Below, in pieces: positions 50,868 through 60,606 of a stretch of 64,000 nt of DNA. The notes under the pieces were generated by a model. That model had not been told where the DNA came from and ran no database searches. It saw nothing but the letters and a program-made list of their open reading frames with translations. This DNA is from Verrucomicrobiota bacterium (GTDB taxonomy: Bacteria > Verrucomicrobiota > Kiritimatiellia > CAIQIC01). The stretch lies in NCBI GenBank assembly GCA_004321905.1, contig SCQF01000053.1, forward strand, positions 1 to 64,000, read 5' to 3'. The translations under genes and the position numbers were made by a program. Numbering within the stretch: the stretch's first letter is position 1; each line of letters starts with the position of its first letter.

Positions 50868-51707
50868 TTACGCTGGCCGGCGCGCTTCCAGCACCGGCAA
50901 GAGGTCATCAGGAACACGCAAGCTGCCAAAACCACGTCCCAGTTTGATGTCCGGCATCAGCGCGCCGTGAAAATCCGAACCACCAGTCACCGCGAGGCCG
51001 AGGTCCACGGCGAGCCGATGAAAAAGTTTCGCCTGCGACGAATTATGTTCGCTGTGATAGACCTCGACGCCTTCGAGTCCGGCATCGCGCAATTCCAGCA
51101 GTAGCGCACGCAACATTTTTTGCCCCAGCTTGAGCGAGCACGGATGCGCCAGCACCGGCACACCCCCCGCTTCGCGGATCATCTGAATCGAGTCCGCTGG
51201 GGAGAGCCGAAAACGTTCGGCATAGGCGGGCTTGCCGCGCGCGAGAAATTTGGCGAAGGCCTCATCCTTGTCCTTCACATGGCCGCGGGCAATCATCGCT
51301 CGCGCAAAATGCGGACGTCCGACCACCTCGCCGCCGGCCAGCGCATGGACTTCGTCCCAGGTCAATTCCAAGCCGAGTTCGTGCAGATGATTCAGGATTT
51401 TTTGATTTCGCTCCGTACGCCCGGCGCGTAGTTGGGCGAGCTTTTCCTGCAAGCCGGCGTGGGCTGGATCGAAAAAATAACCAAGCATGTGCAGCGCGCC
51501 GGGATGATGTTCGGCGCTGATTTCGACGCCGGTAATGCCGCGCACACCGCTGGTTTTGGTGGCAGCGAAAAAGCGCGGCAAGCCTTCGGTGGTGTCGTGG
51601 TCGGTCAGCGCTACGACGGTGAGCTGGGCTTCCGCGGCGACGGCAACGAGTTCTTCCGGCGTCATCGAGCCGTCGGAAAAAACCGAATGGGTATGCAGAT
51701 CAATCAC
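50868..51707 (-). CDS. PHP-domain phosphoesterase
   Basis: MIDLHTHSVFSDGSMTPEELV, LTDHDTTEGL, VLAHPCSL, GSDFHG. Confidence 0.93.
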   Translation of the reverse strand: MIDLHTHSVFSDGSMTPEELVAVAAEAQLTVVALTDHDTTEGLPRFFAATKTSGVRGITGVEISAEHHPGALHMLGYFFDPAHAGLQEKLAQLRAGRTERNQKILNHLHELGLELTWDEVHALAGGEVVGRPHFARAMIARGHVKDKDEAFAKFLARGKPAYAERFRLSPADSIQMIREAGGVPVLAHPCSLKLGQKMLRALLLELRDAGLEGVEVYHSEHNSSQAKLFHRLAVDLGLAVTGGSDFHGALMPDIKLGRGFGSLRVPDDLLPVLEARRPA

Positions 51708-51780
51708 GTGGAGAAGAAACCACGAAATCCACGAAATGGCACGAAATCTTTTTACAATCAGTGCTCAGCTTCAGAAAAAT

Positions 51781-51844
51781 GGCAGGGCGAAGCCTCTGGC
51801 TGAGCCGACAACCACCGCAGCTCGGCGGGACGCCTCGCCCTACC
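51781..51844. repeat. 26-bp-arm GGTAGGGCG-family inverted repeat
   Basis: ggcagggcgaagcctctggctgagcc...gctcggcgggacgcctcgccctacc. Confidence 0.78.
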
Positions 51845-51862
51845 CTCCCCTGCTTGACCCGA

Positions 51863-53857
51863 TTATTTCCGCGCGAGGAGCTTCTTGGCGGTTTCGACGA
51901 TGTTCGCCGTCGTGAAGCCAAATTTCTCCGCCAGCACCTTGCCCGGTGCGGAGGCGCCGAAGTGGTCAATACCGACCACTTTACCGGTATTGCCGACGTA
52001 CTTCTCCCAGCCCATCGCACAACCAGCCTCCACCGCCACGCGACGTTTGCAACCCGGCGGCAGCACATCGTTGCGATATTTCTTGGTCTGTTGCTCAAAC
52101 AAATCCCACGAAGCCATGTTGACCACGCGAACGTTCGCACCTTCTGCCGCGAGTTGTTCGCCCGCCGCCAGGGTGATGGCCACTTCCGAGCCGCTGCCGA
52201 TCAGGATGAGGTCCGGCGTCCCCTGCCCGCTCTGCCACAACGTATAAGCACCGTTGCGGATGCTGGAGGCTGCCGGGAATTTGCTGCGGTCGAGCACCGG
52301 CAATGCTTGGCGCGTCAAGAGCAGTGCCGTCGGGCCGTCGGTGCGCTCCAATGCGAGTTGCCACGCGGCGGCGGTTTCGGTCGGATCGCCGGGACGAAGG
52401 ATCGAAACGTTCGGCATGCAGCGCAACGCCGCGATGTGCTCGATCGGCTCGTGCGTCGGGCCATCTTCGCCGACGAAAATGCTGTCGTGCGTCAGCACAT
52501 AGAGCGCCGGAATCTTCATCAGAGCCGCGAGCCGGATCGCCGGACGGCAATAGTCGGTAAAGACGAAGAACGTCGCGCCATAGACAATCCAGCCGCCGTG
52601 CAGAATCATGCCGTTGATGATGCCCAGCATACCGTGTTCGCGCACACCAAAGTGCAGGTTACGGCCCAAGAACTGGCGCTTGCCGATATCGGCGAAGCCT
52701 TTGAGGTGCGTGTTGTTGCTCGGTGCGAGGTCGGCGGAACCGCCAATGAGATTCGGCAACACCTTGGCCAGCGCGTTGAGCGTTTCGCCAGATGCTTGCC
52801 GCGTCGCCATCGGCTTGGTCGGATCGAACACCGGTAACGCCTTGGCGAGGTCCGCCGGCAATTTACGCTTCTGGTGGATGTCCCACTCTTGCGCCAGTTC
52901 CGGATTGACCTGCTTCCACGCGGCCAGTTTCTGCTTCCACGTGGCATTGGCCTGGGCCAGATCGGCGGCGCGGGCCACGAACATCGCGCGCACTTCGTCC
53001 GGCACAAAGAAATCCTTATCCACCGGCATACCGAGCGCGGCCTTGGTCGCCTTGACCTCGTCGGTGCCGAGCGGTTCGCCGTGCGCCTTGTGGGAGTCGC
53101 GTTTGTTCGGGCTACCCTGCCCGATGTGCGTGTGACCAATGATCAGCGTCGGCTTCTCCTGCGACGTACGCGCTTGGGCCAGCGCCTGCTCGCACGCTGC
53201 CGCATCGTGACCATCAATCTCCAGCACGTTCCAGCCATAGGCATCGAAGCGCTTGCGGACGTCGTCGCTGGTAGCGAGGCTGGTTTTGCCTTCGATGGTA
53301 ATCTCGTTGTAGTCGTAGAACGCGATCAGCTTGTTCAGCCCCAGATGCCCCGCCAGCGAGCACGCCTCGTGGCTGATGCCTTCCATCATGCAGCCATCCC
53401 CCATGATGGTGTAGGTGTAGTGATCCACGACGTTCTGGCCGTCCTTGTTGAACTTGGCCGCGAGCATCGCCTCGGCCAGCGCCATACCGACCGCGTTGCT
53501 GATGCCGGCGCCGAGCGGGCCGGTCGTCGTTTCCACACCCACCGTGTGACCGAACTCCGGGTGACCCGGCGTCTTGCTGTCCCACTGCCGGAATTGCTGG
53601 AGTTGCTCGATCGGTAGCGCGTAGCCCGAAAGATGCAACATGCTATAGAGCAACATCGAACCGTGACCGGCGGAAAGGACGAAGCGGTCGCGGTCGGGCC
53701 ACTGCGGGTCGGCGGGATCGTGCTTGAGATACTTCAGCCACAAAACACTGGCGAATTCGGCGCAACCCATCGGCATACCCGGATGCCCGGAGTTGGCTTT
53801 TTGTACGCCGTCCATGGCCAAGCCACGGATCGTATTGGCAGCGAGCGTGAGGTTCAT
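51863..53857 (-). CDS. tkt: transketolase
   Basis: ANSGHPGMPMGCAEFASVLW, MGDGCMMEGISHEACSLAGHLGLNKLIAFYD, THDSIFVGEDGPTHEPIEH. Confidence 0.97.
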   Translation of the reverse strand: MNLTLAANTIRGLAMDGVQKANSGHPGMPMGCAEFASVLWLKYLKHDPADPQWPDRDRFVLSAGHGSMLLYSMLHLSGYALPIEQLQQFRQWDSKTPGHPEFGHTVGVETTTGPLGAGISNAVGMALAEAMLAAKFNKDGQNVVDHYTYTIMGDGCMMEGISHEACSLAGHLGLNKLIAFYDYNEITIEGKTSLATSDDVRKRFDAYGWNVLEIDGHDAAACEQALAQARTSQEKPTLIIGHTHIGQGSPNKRDSHKAHGEPLGTDEVKATKAALGMPVDKDFFVPDEVRAMFVARAADLAQANATWKQKLAAWKQVNPELAQEWDIHQKRKLPADLAKALPVFDPTKPMATRQASGETLNALAKVLPNLIGGSADLAPSNNTHLKGFADIGKRQFLGRNLHFGVREHGMLGIINGMILHGGWIVYGATFFVFTDYCRPAIRLAALMKIPALYVLTHDSIFVGEDGPTHEPIEHIAALRCMPNVSILRPGDPTETAAAWQLALERTDGPTALLLTRQALPVLDRSKFPAASSIRNGAYTLWQSGQGTPDLILIGSGSEVAITLAAGEQLAAEGANVRVVNMASWDLFEQQTKKYRNDVLPPGCKRRVAVEAGCAMGWEKYVGNTGKVVGIDHFGASAPGKVLAEKFGFTTANIVETAKKLLARK

Positions 53858-53998
53858 TTCGATTTTCCTTTTCGTTGAATGCGACGCAAAAACGCGCTGT
53901 CGTTTAGCAGGCGACGCCCGCAAAGTCAAGGCAACGGCAACGCTTCACCGCCAAGTCGCCAAGGACGCCAAGATCGGACAAAACCTGCGCCGCCGAAC

Positions 53999-54081
53999 TT
54001 TTCCAAGGCCCGGAAATCGTGAAGCAAAGGTTTTCCAACCATTGGGAACCCCGCCAACTCTCTATTCCAATGATTGGGAAA
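53999..54081. repeat. triplet of 19-bp palindromes at exact 32-bp steps
   Basis: ttttccaaggcccggaaat (53999), ttttccaaccattgggaac (54031), tattccaatgattgggaaa (54063). Confidence 0.85.
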
Positions 54082-54150
54082 AGCGTGGTTTTAACATTCC
54101 GCGTCATGCGCGCGGGTGCCGCGTCGCATGAACGCGGTTGTTGGCATTCC

Positions 54151-55662
54151 TCATGATGACAGCGACTCCTCGATCTCTCTGAGAACGGCGACGACCTCGG
54201 CAGCGGATGATTCAAATTCAGCGCGAAGAGTATCTTCGTTCTTTCCGATTGCGCCCTCAACTTCCTCAAGGAGAGCACGCTTGGCCTCGCGTTTGGCCTT
54301 CTTGTCTGCAAGCGCCTTCACCTGAGCCACTCGATCCGCAAAGCGCACGGGATAGTAGTCCTCAAAGTTGTGATTTGCCAATTGCTTGAATTGTCTCCGA
54401 TTCCATCCAGTACGGCCATAAAACTCTGCTAGTTGATCCACAATGGTCTTTTCGGCATCACCCCCGTCAACCAAAACCCACGCCTTGTTCTTGTACGCAG
54501 GCTCCAGATGAAGAAATACAAGTAGTTCGTTGAAGTCACGGAACCGGGGGGCAACTTCGGAGAGAGAATGTGCAGAGTAAGTCCGGAGCCTTGGGCCGAG
54601 CGACGGAACGAACCACGGTATGAGGTATTCGCGAATCATCTTCTCTGCGGATGATTCCTCGAGGATGAGCCATGCCGCCCACATATCTACATCGTGAAGT
54701 TCGTAACCCAGCTCCGAGAGCACCTCCCGTCTACTATCAGGGGACGCGTCTATTTCTCTCACGCTTGACGTGGGCATCCTCTTGACTAGGGTTGAATCGA
54801 CTCGGAGAACCTTGCACTCCGGGTACGACCCAAGGCGTTTCAGAACGATGTTTGAATGGGTCGTAAGGATGAACTGGTTCTCGGCTGACTTCTCACCGAT
54901 GAGGTCGAGTAACGCCTTTAGAGCCTTTGGGTGGACATCATTCTCCGGTTCCTCGATAAGGAAAAGTTGGTTCTCGGCGATTGCCAAGTGAACGACAAGA
55001 CCAAGAATATTCATTACGCCCTCTCCCATTGCGAGCAAGGGGATTTGGTTCATATTGCGGACTGTGTACACGGCCCGCTTCCCTTGACCTGTATGGGCAG
55101 TTGTGACCCTGAACCCCAATATCTCGTCGCATGCACGCATGTACAAGGCATGCGCGGGAAGAAACTCGGGATTGGAGAGGCGGTCAATCTTGGCATTCAG
55201 ATTCGTGAACGTCGAAGGAACTGCTTCAACAACGCCGTCGCTGACTTGCTCACCCAGTTGGGTTACTTTACGTTTCGAGACGAATGGGTAGATGAAGTTC
55301 CCCGGCTCCTTTCCGGGAGGCTTGTGCACGTGTTCATGGTGGTTCGTTCCTTCAATAACCTCTAAAAGGGGGAAATCGTTATGATCCTTCCGGTATAGAT
55401 ACCGGGCTCGTGTGAGCTTCTTGTGAAAGTATTTCTGATCGCAGTCTCCGAACGTGATTTCAGCTCTCGCCTCGGTCTCCCCCAATCTCACATCCTCCGG
55501 CCTTGGATAGGGAAGACCATCCTGAAGACCGAGCAGAGGAAGAAGGATCGTGGACTTCCCTGCGTTGTTTGGCCCAACAAGGACGTTGATACGCTTGGAG
55601 AAATCGACCTTCGCTTCTACAAAGGAGCGGATGTTCTTCAATATCAGCGACTGAATCCACAT
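54151..55662 (-). CDS. OLD-family AAA ATPase with Toprim-like C-terminus
   Basis: NVLVGPNNAGKSTIL Walker A, LFLIEEPENDVHP Walker B, FILTTHSN; LILEESSAEKMI and WVLVDGGDAEK in the C-terminal half. Confidence 0.85.
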   Translation of the reverse strand: MWIQSLILKNIRSFVEAKVDFSKRINVLVGPNNAGKSTILLPLLGLQDGLPYPRPEDVRLGETEARAEITFGDCDQKYFHKKLTRARYLYRKDHNDFPLLEVIEGTNHHEHVHKPPGKEPGNFIYPFVSKRKVTQLGEQVSDGVVEAVPSTFTNLNAKIDRLSNPEFLPAHALYMRACDEILGFRVTTAHTGQGKRAVYTVRNMNQIPLLAMGEGVMNILGLVVHLAIAENQLFLIEEPENDVHPKALKALLDLIGEKSAENQFILTTHSNIVLKRLGSYPECKVLRVDSTLVKRMPTSSVREIDASPDSRREVLSELGYELHDVDMWAAWLILEESSAEKMIREYLIPWFVPSLGPRLRTYSAHSLSEVAPRFRDFNELLVFLHLEPAYKNKAWVLVDGGDAEKTIVDQLAEFYGRTGWNRRQFKQLANHNFEDYYPVRFADRVAQVKALADKKAKREAKRALLEEVEGAIGKNEDTLRAEFESSAAEVVAVLREIEESLSS

Positions 55663-55829
55663 AGCCGATCTTCCTCTTCTGTTCGTGTGGCAACAGTATT
55701 ATTGAGCGAACTAAAGGTTGTCTTTATACAGCCGTCCTTTCCGCGTCACGGTGGCAAGATAAGGCGGGCGACTTGTCTTGCCAAGCGGGAAAACATCTGT
55801 GCACAAAGAGAATCGAAAAGCAGTTCGTT

Positions 55830-55848
55830 GTTTCCACGCCTTGGAAAA
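55830..55848. repeat. 19-bp palindrome
   Basis: gtttccacgccttggaaaa. Confidence 0.7.
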
Positions 55849-55916
55849 GCGAAAGAAGCTTTGACGCTGCCGTTGGGTGGTGGTAATGCTCGCTGCGTTC
55901 TCAAAGGAGTTGAGTC

Positions 55917-56678
55917 ATGAGCAAGAATTTCAAACGGATTGCAATTGTGACGGGGGCGACGTCGGGGATTGGTGAAGCAACGGCGCGGAAATTTGTTGCC
56001 GCCGGATTCGGCGTGGTCGGCAACGGGCGTAACGCCACGAAACTCGCGACGCTCGAAAAGGAGTTGGGACGTGCCTTCTGCGGCGTCGCTGGCAATGCCG
56101 CCGATGGTGCTGTGCTGGAGCAACTCTTTGCCGCAGCCACCAAGCATTTCGGCAAGTCGGCGGACATCGTCGTGGCCAACGCCGGGCGCGGGTTGGGCGG
56201 TTCGGTCAAGGACGCCGATTTGGTGCAATTTGAGGAAGTGCTCAAAACCAACGTCGCCGGTACGCTCGCCTTACTCCAAAAAGCTGCCCAGAAAATGCTG
56301 GATGGGCAACAGCGTACCTTCCCGAAGTCGGCGGCGGACATCGTCATCGTCGGGTCGGTAGTGGGACGGAACATCTCTCCGTTCAGCGCGGTCTATGGCG
56401 CCACCAAGTTCGCCGTGCATGCGCTGGCCGAAGGTTTACGACGCGAAATCGGACCGAAAGGTGTACGCGTTTCGCTGGTTGAGCCGGGGATTCTGATCAG
56501 CGGATTCCAAGCCGTGGCCGGCTATAGCGATGCGATGGTGAACACCTTCAAAGAAAAATTCGGGCCGTTGGTCGAGACCACCGACGTAGCGAATGCCATC
56601 CACTATATCGTCACCCAACCGCCCCATGTGCATATCAGCGATATCACCATCCGCCCCACGCGGCAGGATTATCCCTGA
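55917..56678 (+). CDS. short-chain dehydrogenase/reductase
   Basis: IAIVTGATSGIGEATARKF; YGATKFAVHALAEGLRRE. Confidence 0.93.
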   Translation: MSKNFKRIAIVTGATSGIGEATARKFVAAGFGVVGNGRNATKLATLEKELGRAFCGVAGNAADGAVLEQLFAAATKHFGKSADIVVANAGRGLGGSVKDADLVQFEEVLKTNVAGTLALLQKAAQKMLDGQQRTFPKSAADIVIVGSVVGRNISPFSAVYGATKFAVHALAEGLRREIGPKGVRVSLVEPGILISGFQAVAGYSDAMVNTFKEKFGPLVETTDVANAIHYIVTQPPHVHISDITIRPTRQDYP

Positions 56679-56697
56679 TTTCTTACCCTCTGCGAGC

Positions 56698-56757
56698 TTT
56701 GCGCGCTCCGCGCGAACCATTCGGATTTTCGCGCAGAGAACGCGGAGCACGCAAAGT
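56698..56757. terminator. inverted repeat between convergent genes, possible bidirectional terminator/repeat
   Basis: ctttgcgcgctccgcg (56698-56713) vs cgcggagcacgcaaag (56742-56757), inner gcgcgaa/ttcgcgc. Confidence 0.5.
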
Positions 56758-57278
56758 TAGGAGGCGCTAAGTTCCCGTTGATAGGTCGCAAAGGCTTCGG
56801 GGCTGAAGGCAACGAAGGTGACTTGTTCCGGCAATTTCTTTTGAGCCAATTCCGCGCGGCAGGTTTCCACGGCGATGCGCGTGGCGCGGTCGAGCGGAAA
56901 GCGATAGACGCCGGTGCTGATGGCCGGAAACGCGATGGTACGGATGTTGTGTTCACGCGCGAGCTTCAGACTGCTGCGATAACACGAGGCCAGTAGTTCA
57001 TCCTCGCCTTTACCGCCGCCACTCCACACCGGGCCGACGGTGTGGATGACCCACTTGGCGCGCAGTTTGAAGCCCGGTGTGATTTTGGCGTTGCCGGTGG
57101 CGCAGCCGCCGAGTTTGGCGCACTTGAGGAAGAGCCGCGTTCCCGCCGCGCGATGAATCGCGCCATCCACCCCACCCCCGCCCAGTAGCGTCGAGTTGGC
57201 GGCATTGACGAGGGCATCCACCGCGAGCGTGGTGATATCGCCTTCTATCACACGCAAGCGTTCGCTGGCGGGGTTCAT
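56757..57278 (-). CDS. macro-domain protein (ADP-ribose/O-acetyl-ADP-ribose deacetylase type)
   Basis: [36 protein letters not shown]. Confidence 0.95.
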   Translation of the reverse strand: MNPASERLRVIEGDITTLAVDALVNAANSTLLGGGGVDGAIHRAAGTRLFLKCAKLGGCATGNAKITPGFKLRAKWVIHTVGPVWSGGGKGEDELLASCYRSSLKLAREHNIRTIAFPAISTGVYRFPLDRATRIAVETCRAELAQKKLPEQVTFVAFSPEAFATYQRELSAS

Positions 57279-57664
57279 TTGGCAAGCTTCTTGAGCAGCA
57301 GCGCAAAGCGCGGGTCGGTGTGGAGTGTTTCAAGGTTGTCGTCCTTGAGCAGCCAATCGCGGTCGGCATAGCCGAGCCGGACGGCATGGTCGAGCGCGTC
57401 AAACGCGTCATCGGATTTGCCGGTCAGCGCGTAGCTACATGCGAGGTTATACCAAACGTAGGGATCGCCGGGATGCGTCTGCGAAAGCGTCAAATCCAAT
57501 TCCAATCCCTCTTCAAAACGCCCAATCTTGGTATAGAGGTCGCCGAGCACCTCGTTGACCGGACGGTAGGCGGGGCAACGTCGCCGCACCCGTTCCAGAA
57601 AATTCATTTCCACGCGCCGCGCGCGGCTGACGCCGGAGCTTGATTTTTTCGCAGGGCTTTTCAT
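57275..57664 (-). CDS. TPR-containing protein
   Basis: [32 protein letters not shown]; 4-nt overlap with the macro-domain gene. Confidence 0.75.
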   Translation of the reverse strand: MKSPAKKSSSGVSRARRVEMNFLERVRRRCPAYRPVNEVLGDLYTKIGRFEEGLELDLTLSQTHPGDPYVWYNLACSYALTGKSDDAFDALDHAVRLGYADRDWLLKDDNLETLHTDPRFALLLKKLAK

Positions 57665-57723
57665 GGCGCGGCAGAATATACACGGTTTGGATTTATCCGC
57701 CAAGGGAGCGCTGCGGCCTGCAA

Positions 57724-57778
57724 GGTGGAACGCGTCGCCCTCGACGCGTTCAAGCGCGTTCAGTGAACGCGCTCCACC
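57724..57778. repeat. double-hairpin intergenic element bounded by GGTGGA/TCCACC
   Basis: aacgcgtcg-ccct-cgacgcgtt and agcgcgttca-g-tgaacgcgct inside the terminal stem. Confidence 0.75.
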
Positions 57779-57793
57779 AAGCTTGTGCCTGAC

Positions 57794-57843
57794 TTTTCCA
57801 AGGTCTGGAAAATCAAGCGACGCATTTTCCCAAACCTTGGAAA
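57794..57843. repeat. 19-bp palindrome pair (period 31)
   Basis: ttttccaaggtctggaaaa (57794) and ttttcccaaaccttggaaa (57825). Confidence 0.82.
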
Positions 57844-57917
57844 CTCGATTCCAAAGGTGGCCCGCGACGTCCCCGGCGCGGGTTTTTCCGCCGTCCAGAG
57901 GCCGGCGGCCACTTGCT

Positions 57918-58562
57918 TCAGCTTTGCTGCGGTGTGACGGCGGAAAGCGCCTGCGCCATTGGCGTAGGCGTCGCCGCGGCCGCGGGACGCGGTGCGGCTG
58001 CCGGGCGTGCGGGCGCGGGATGCGCCGGAGCTTGGCTGCCTTTGCTCTTGGTACGCGGAATGAGCATCATCAGAATGTTGCGGCCCATCAAGCGCGGTAA
58101 TTGCTCGGCTTGGGCCACATCTTGTACATCACGGATAACGCGGTTCATCACCTCGAAGCCGATTTCCTGATGCGCGCTTTCGCGGCCCCGGAAGAAGAGA
58201 ATGACTTTGACGCGATGGCCTTCGCCGATAAAATCGCGCAGGTGGCGCACTTTGGTTTGATAGTCGTGATCGCCGACGTTCGGGTGGAATTGGATTTCTT
58301 TGATCTTGGTGGCGGAGGAGTGCTGGCGCGCCTGCTTATCGCGCTTCTCCTGCTCGTAGCGGAATTTGCCGTAGTCGGTGATGCGGCAGACCGGCGGCTG
58401 GGCGTTGGGCGAAATTTCGACCAAATCCAAGCCGGCTTGTTGGGCCCGTGAGAGGGCTTCGCGGGTCGGGACGACGCCAATCTGTTGGCCGTCCTCCCCG
58501 ATCAGACGGACCTCGGGAACCCGGATCCGCATATTGATACGCACGTTTGTTTGTATGGTCAT
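57918..58562 (-). CDS. infC: translation initiation factor IF-3 with Ala/Pro-rich C-terminal extension
   Basis: INMRIRVPEVRLIGEDGQQIGV; DYGKFRYEQEK; EIQFHPNVGDHDYQTKVRHLRDFI; start overlaps the thrS stop. Confidence 0.95.
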   Translation of the reverse strand: MTIQTNVRINMRIRVPEVRLIGEDGQQIGVVPTREALSRAQQAGLDLVEISPNAQPPVCRITDYGKFRYEQEKRDKQARQHSSATKIKEIQFHPNVGDHDYQTKVRHLRDFIGEGHRVKVILFFRGRESAHQEIGFEVMNRVIRDVQDVAQAEQLPRLMGRNILMMLIPRTKSKGSQAPAHPAPARPAAAPRPAAAATPTPMAQALSAVTPQQS

Positions 58563-60373
58563 TTCTCCGCTGCGGCGGCGCACGTGGGCACAGGCGCCGC
58601 CTGTTCTTGTTGCTTGTTCGCACCAGCGACGGGTTGCCCGCCGGGGCGGCCTTCCGCACGTAGCCGCTCCATGAACGCCGCCGGTGTCATCACCCCCTGA
58701 TCGCCAGCCGTACGGTGACGGACAGAGACCAAGCCCTGTTCCGCCTCCTTCGGACCGATGATCAGCATGTACGGAATCTTTTCCATCTGCGCGGCGCGGA
58801 TTTTCGCACCGACCTTCTCATTGCGCTCGTCTACGGTGACGCGGAAGTCTTCTGCGTCGAACTGCCCCGCCAGGCTGCGGGCCAGTTCGTGCTGCTTCTC
58901 GGTCAACGGCAGGAGGCGCACCTGTTCCGGCGCGAGCCACAACGGAAACGCGCCGGCATAATGTTCCACCAGAATTCCAAAAAAGCGCTCAATGCTGCCG
59001 AACAGCGCGCGATGCACCATATAGGGCTGATGCGGCTGGCCGTCGGCCCCGGTATAGGTCAGGTCGAACCGTTCCGGCAAATTGAAGTCGAACTGGAACG
59101 TGCTGACCTGCCATTCGCGACCAATCGCGTCGCGCACCTTCAGGTCAATCTTCGGGCCATAGAACGCGCCACCGCCGGCATCCACCTCGTAGGGCACGCT
59201 TGCGGTCTGGAGCGCGTGTTCCAGCGACTGGGTCGCCTGCTCCCAGCGCGACTCCTCGCCCACGGCCTTGGCGGGACGCGTCGCGAGGTAGGCCTTGATC
59301 TCGGTGAAGCCAAAGATGTTCCAGATGCGTTTGGCGAACTGCATCACGCGCAGGATTTCACTCTCGATTTGTTCCGGCGTGCAAATGATGTGCGCATCGT
59401 CTTGCGTGAAGCCGCGGACGCGGAACAGTCCGGCCAGCACGCCCGCTTTTTCGTAGCGATAGACCGTGCCCAGTTCCGCCCACCGTAGTGGCAGGTCACG
59501 GTAACTGCGTTTCTGCGCCTGATAAATCTTGATGTGGAACGGGCAGTTCATCGGCTTGACGAAGTATTCTTCCTCGTCAATTTTCATCGGCGCGTACATG
59601 CCCTCGCGGTAGAAGCCCAAGTGTCCGCTGGTTTCCCAGAGATTTGCGCGTCCGATATGCGGCGAGTAGACCAGCTCGTAGCCGTTCTTCAGGTGCTCGC
59701 GGCGCCAGAAATCTTCGATCAGCAGGCGGACGCGCGCACCCTTCGGATGCCACAACACGAGGCCGGGACCGATCGTCTCCTCCGTCGAGAACAGGTCAAG
59801 TTCGCGACCAATCTTGCGGTGGTCGCGCTTTTTCGCTTCCTCGATTTGCGTCAGATAAATGCGCAGGTCCTTCTCGGAGGGAAACGCCGTGCCATAGAGT
59901 CGCTGCAACATCGGATTGGTTTCCTTGCCGCGGTAGTAACTGCCGGCGACGCTCGTCAGCTTGAAAGCTTTGATCGCCGCCGTGCTTTTGACGTGCGGGC
60001 CACGGCAGAGGTCCATGAAATCGCCGCAGCGATAGAAGCTGATCGTTTCGCCTTCCGGGATATCTGCAAGTCGTTCGAGTTTGAACTTCTGTCCGCGTTC
60101 GCGCAGGATTTTTTCTGCTTCGGCGCGGGTGAGTTCGACGCGCTCGAACGGGAGATCGGCCTTGATAAGCGCCGCCATCTCCTCCTCGATACGCGCAAAA
60201 TCCTCCGTATTCAAACGGTGCGGGAGATCGAAGTCGTAGTAGAAGCCGTCGTCGGTAGCGGGACCAATGTCGAGCTGGACATTTTCAAAGACGCGGCAGA
60301 CCGCCGCTGCCATCACATGCGCCGCGCTATGGCGCATTCGTTCCAAATCCGAAACCTTGTCGTCGTTCATCAA
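58559..60373 (-). CDS. thrS: threonyl-tRNA synthetase
   Basis: RHSAAHVMAAAV, MNCPFHIKIYQ, RVRGFTQDDAHIIC, C-terminal anticodon domain; appears to lack the N-terminal TGS domain. Confidence 0.96.
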   Translation of the reverse strand: MMNDDKVSDLERMRHSAAHVMAAAVCRVFENVQLDIGPATDDGFYYDFDLPHRLNTEDFARIEEEMAALIKADLPFERVELTRAEAEKILRERGQKFKLERLADIPEGETISFYRCGDFMDLCRGPHVKSTAAIKAFKLTSVAGSYYRGKETNPMLQRLYGTAFPSEKDLRIYLTQIEEAKKRDHRKIGRELDLFSTEETIGPGLVLWHPKGARVRLLIEDFWRREHLKNGYELVYSPHIGRANLWETSGHLGFYREGMYAPMKIDEEEYFVKPMNCPFHIKIYQAQKRSYRDLPLRWAELGTVYRYEKAGVLAGLFRVRGFTQDDAHIICTPEQIESEILRVMQFAKRIWNIFGFTEIKAYLATRPAKAVGEESRWEQATQSLEHALQTASVPYEVDAGGGAFYGPKIDLKVRDAIGREWQVSTFQFDFNLPERFDLTYTGADGQPHQPYMVHRALFGSIERFFGILVEHYAGAFPLWLAPEQVRLLPLTEKQHELARSLAGQFDAEDFRVTVDERNEKVGAKIRAAQMEKIPYMLIIGPKEAEQGLVSVRHRTAGDQGVMTPAAFMERLRAEGRPGGQPVAGANKQQEQAAPVPTCAAAAEK

Positions 60374-60606
60374 AAGTGCTTATAAACCTTTCCTGCGCAC
60401 CGGTTACACGGTGCGGCAACGGGGCGGCAGTGTAATGCTTTCGCGCCCTGCGTCAAACGAAATCGGGCGATTTTACGCAGTTTTTCCAACCCGTGAAAAA
60501 GCCACCAGCGGTTCTGTCGAAATTATTGTTTACAGACTCGGGGGCATCCTGTATAAAACCGCGCGTTTTTTTCCCACGCAAACAGAAGAATGGAGCAAAG
60601 AAAAAC

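Noticed and set aside
60482-60500. ttttccaacccgtgaaaaa upstream of hppA as a palindrome
   Set aside because: Central part mismatched and no partner at +/-32 bp; possibly a decayed copy but not counted firmly.
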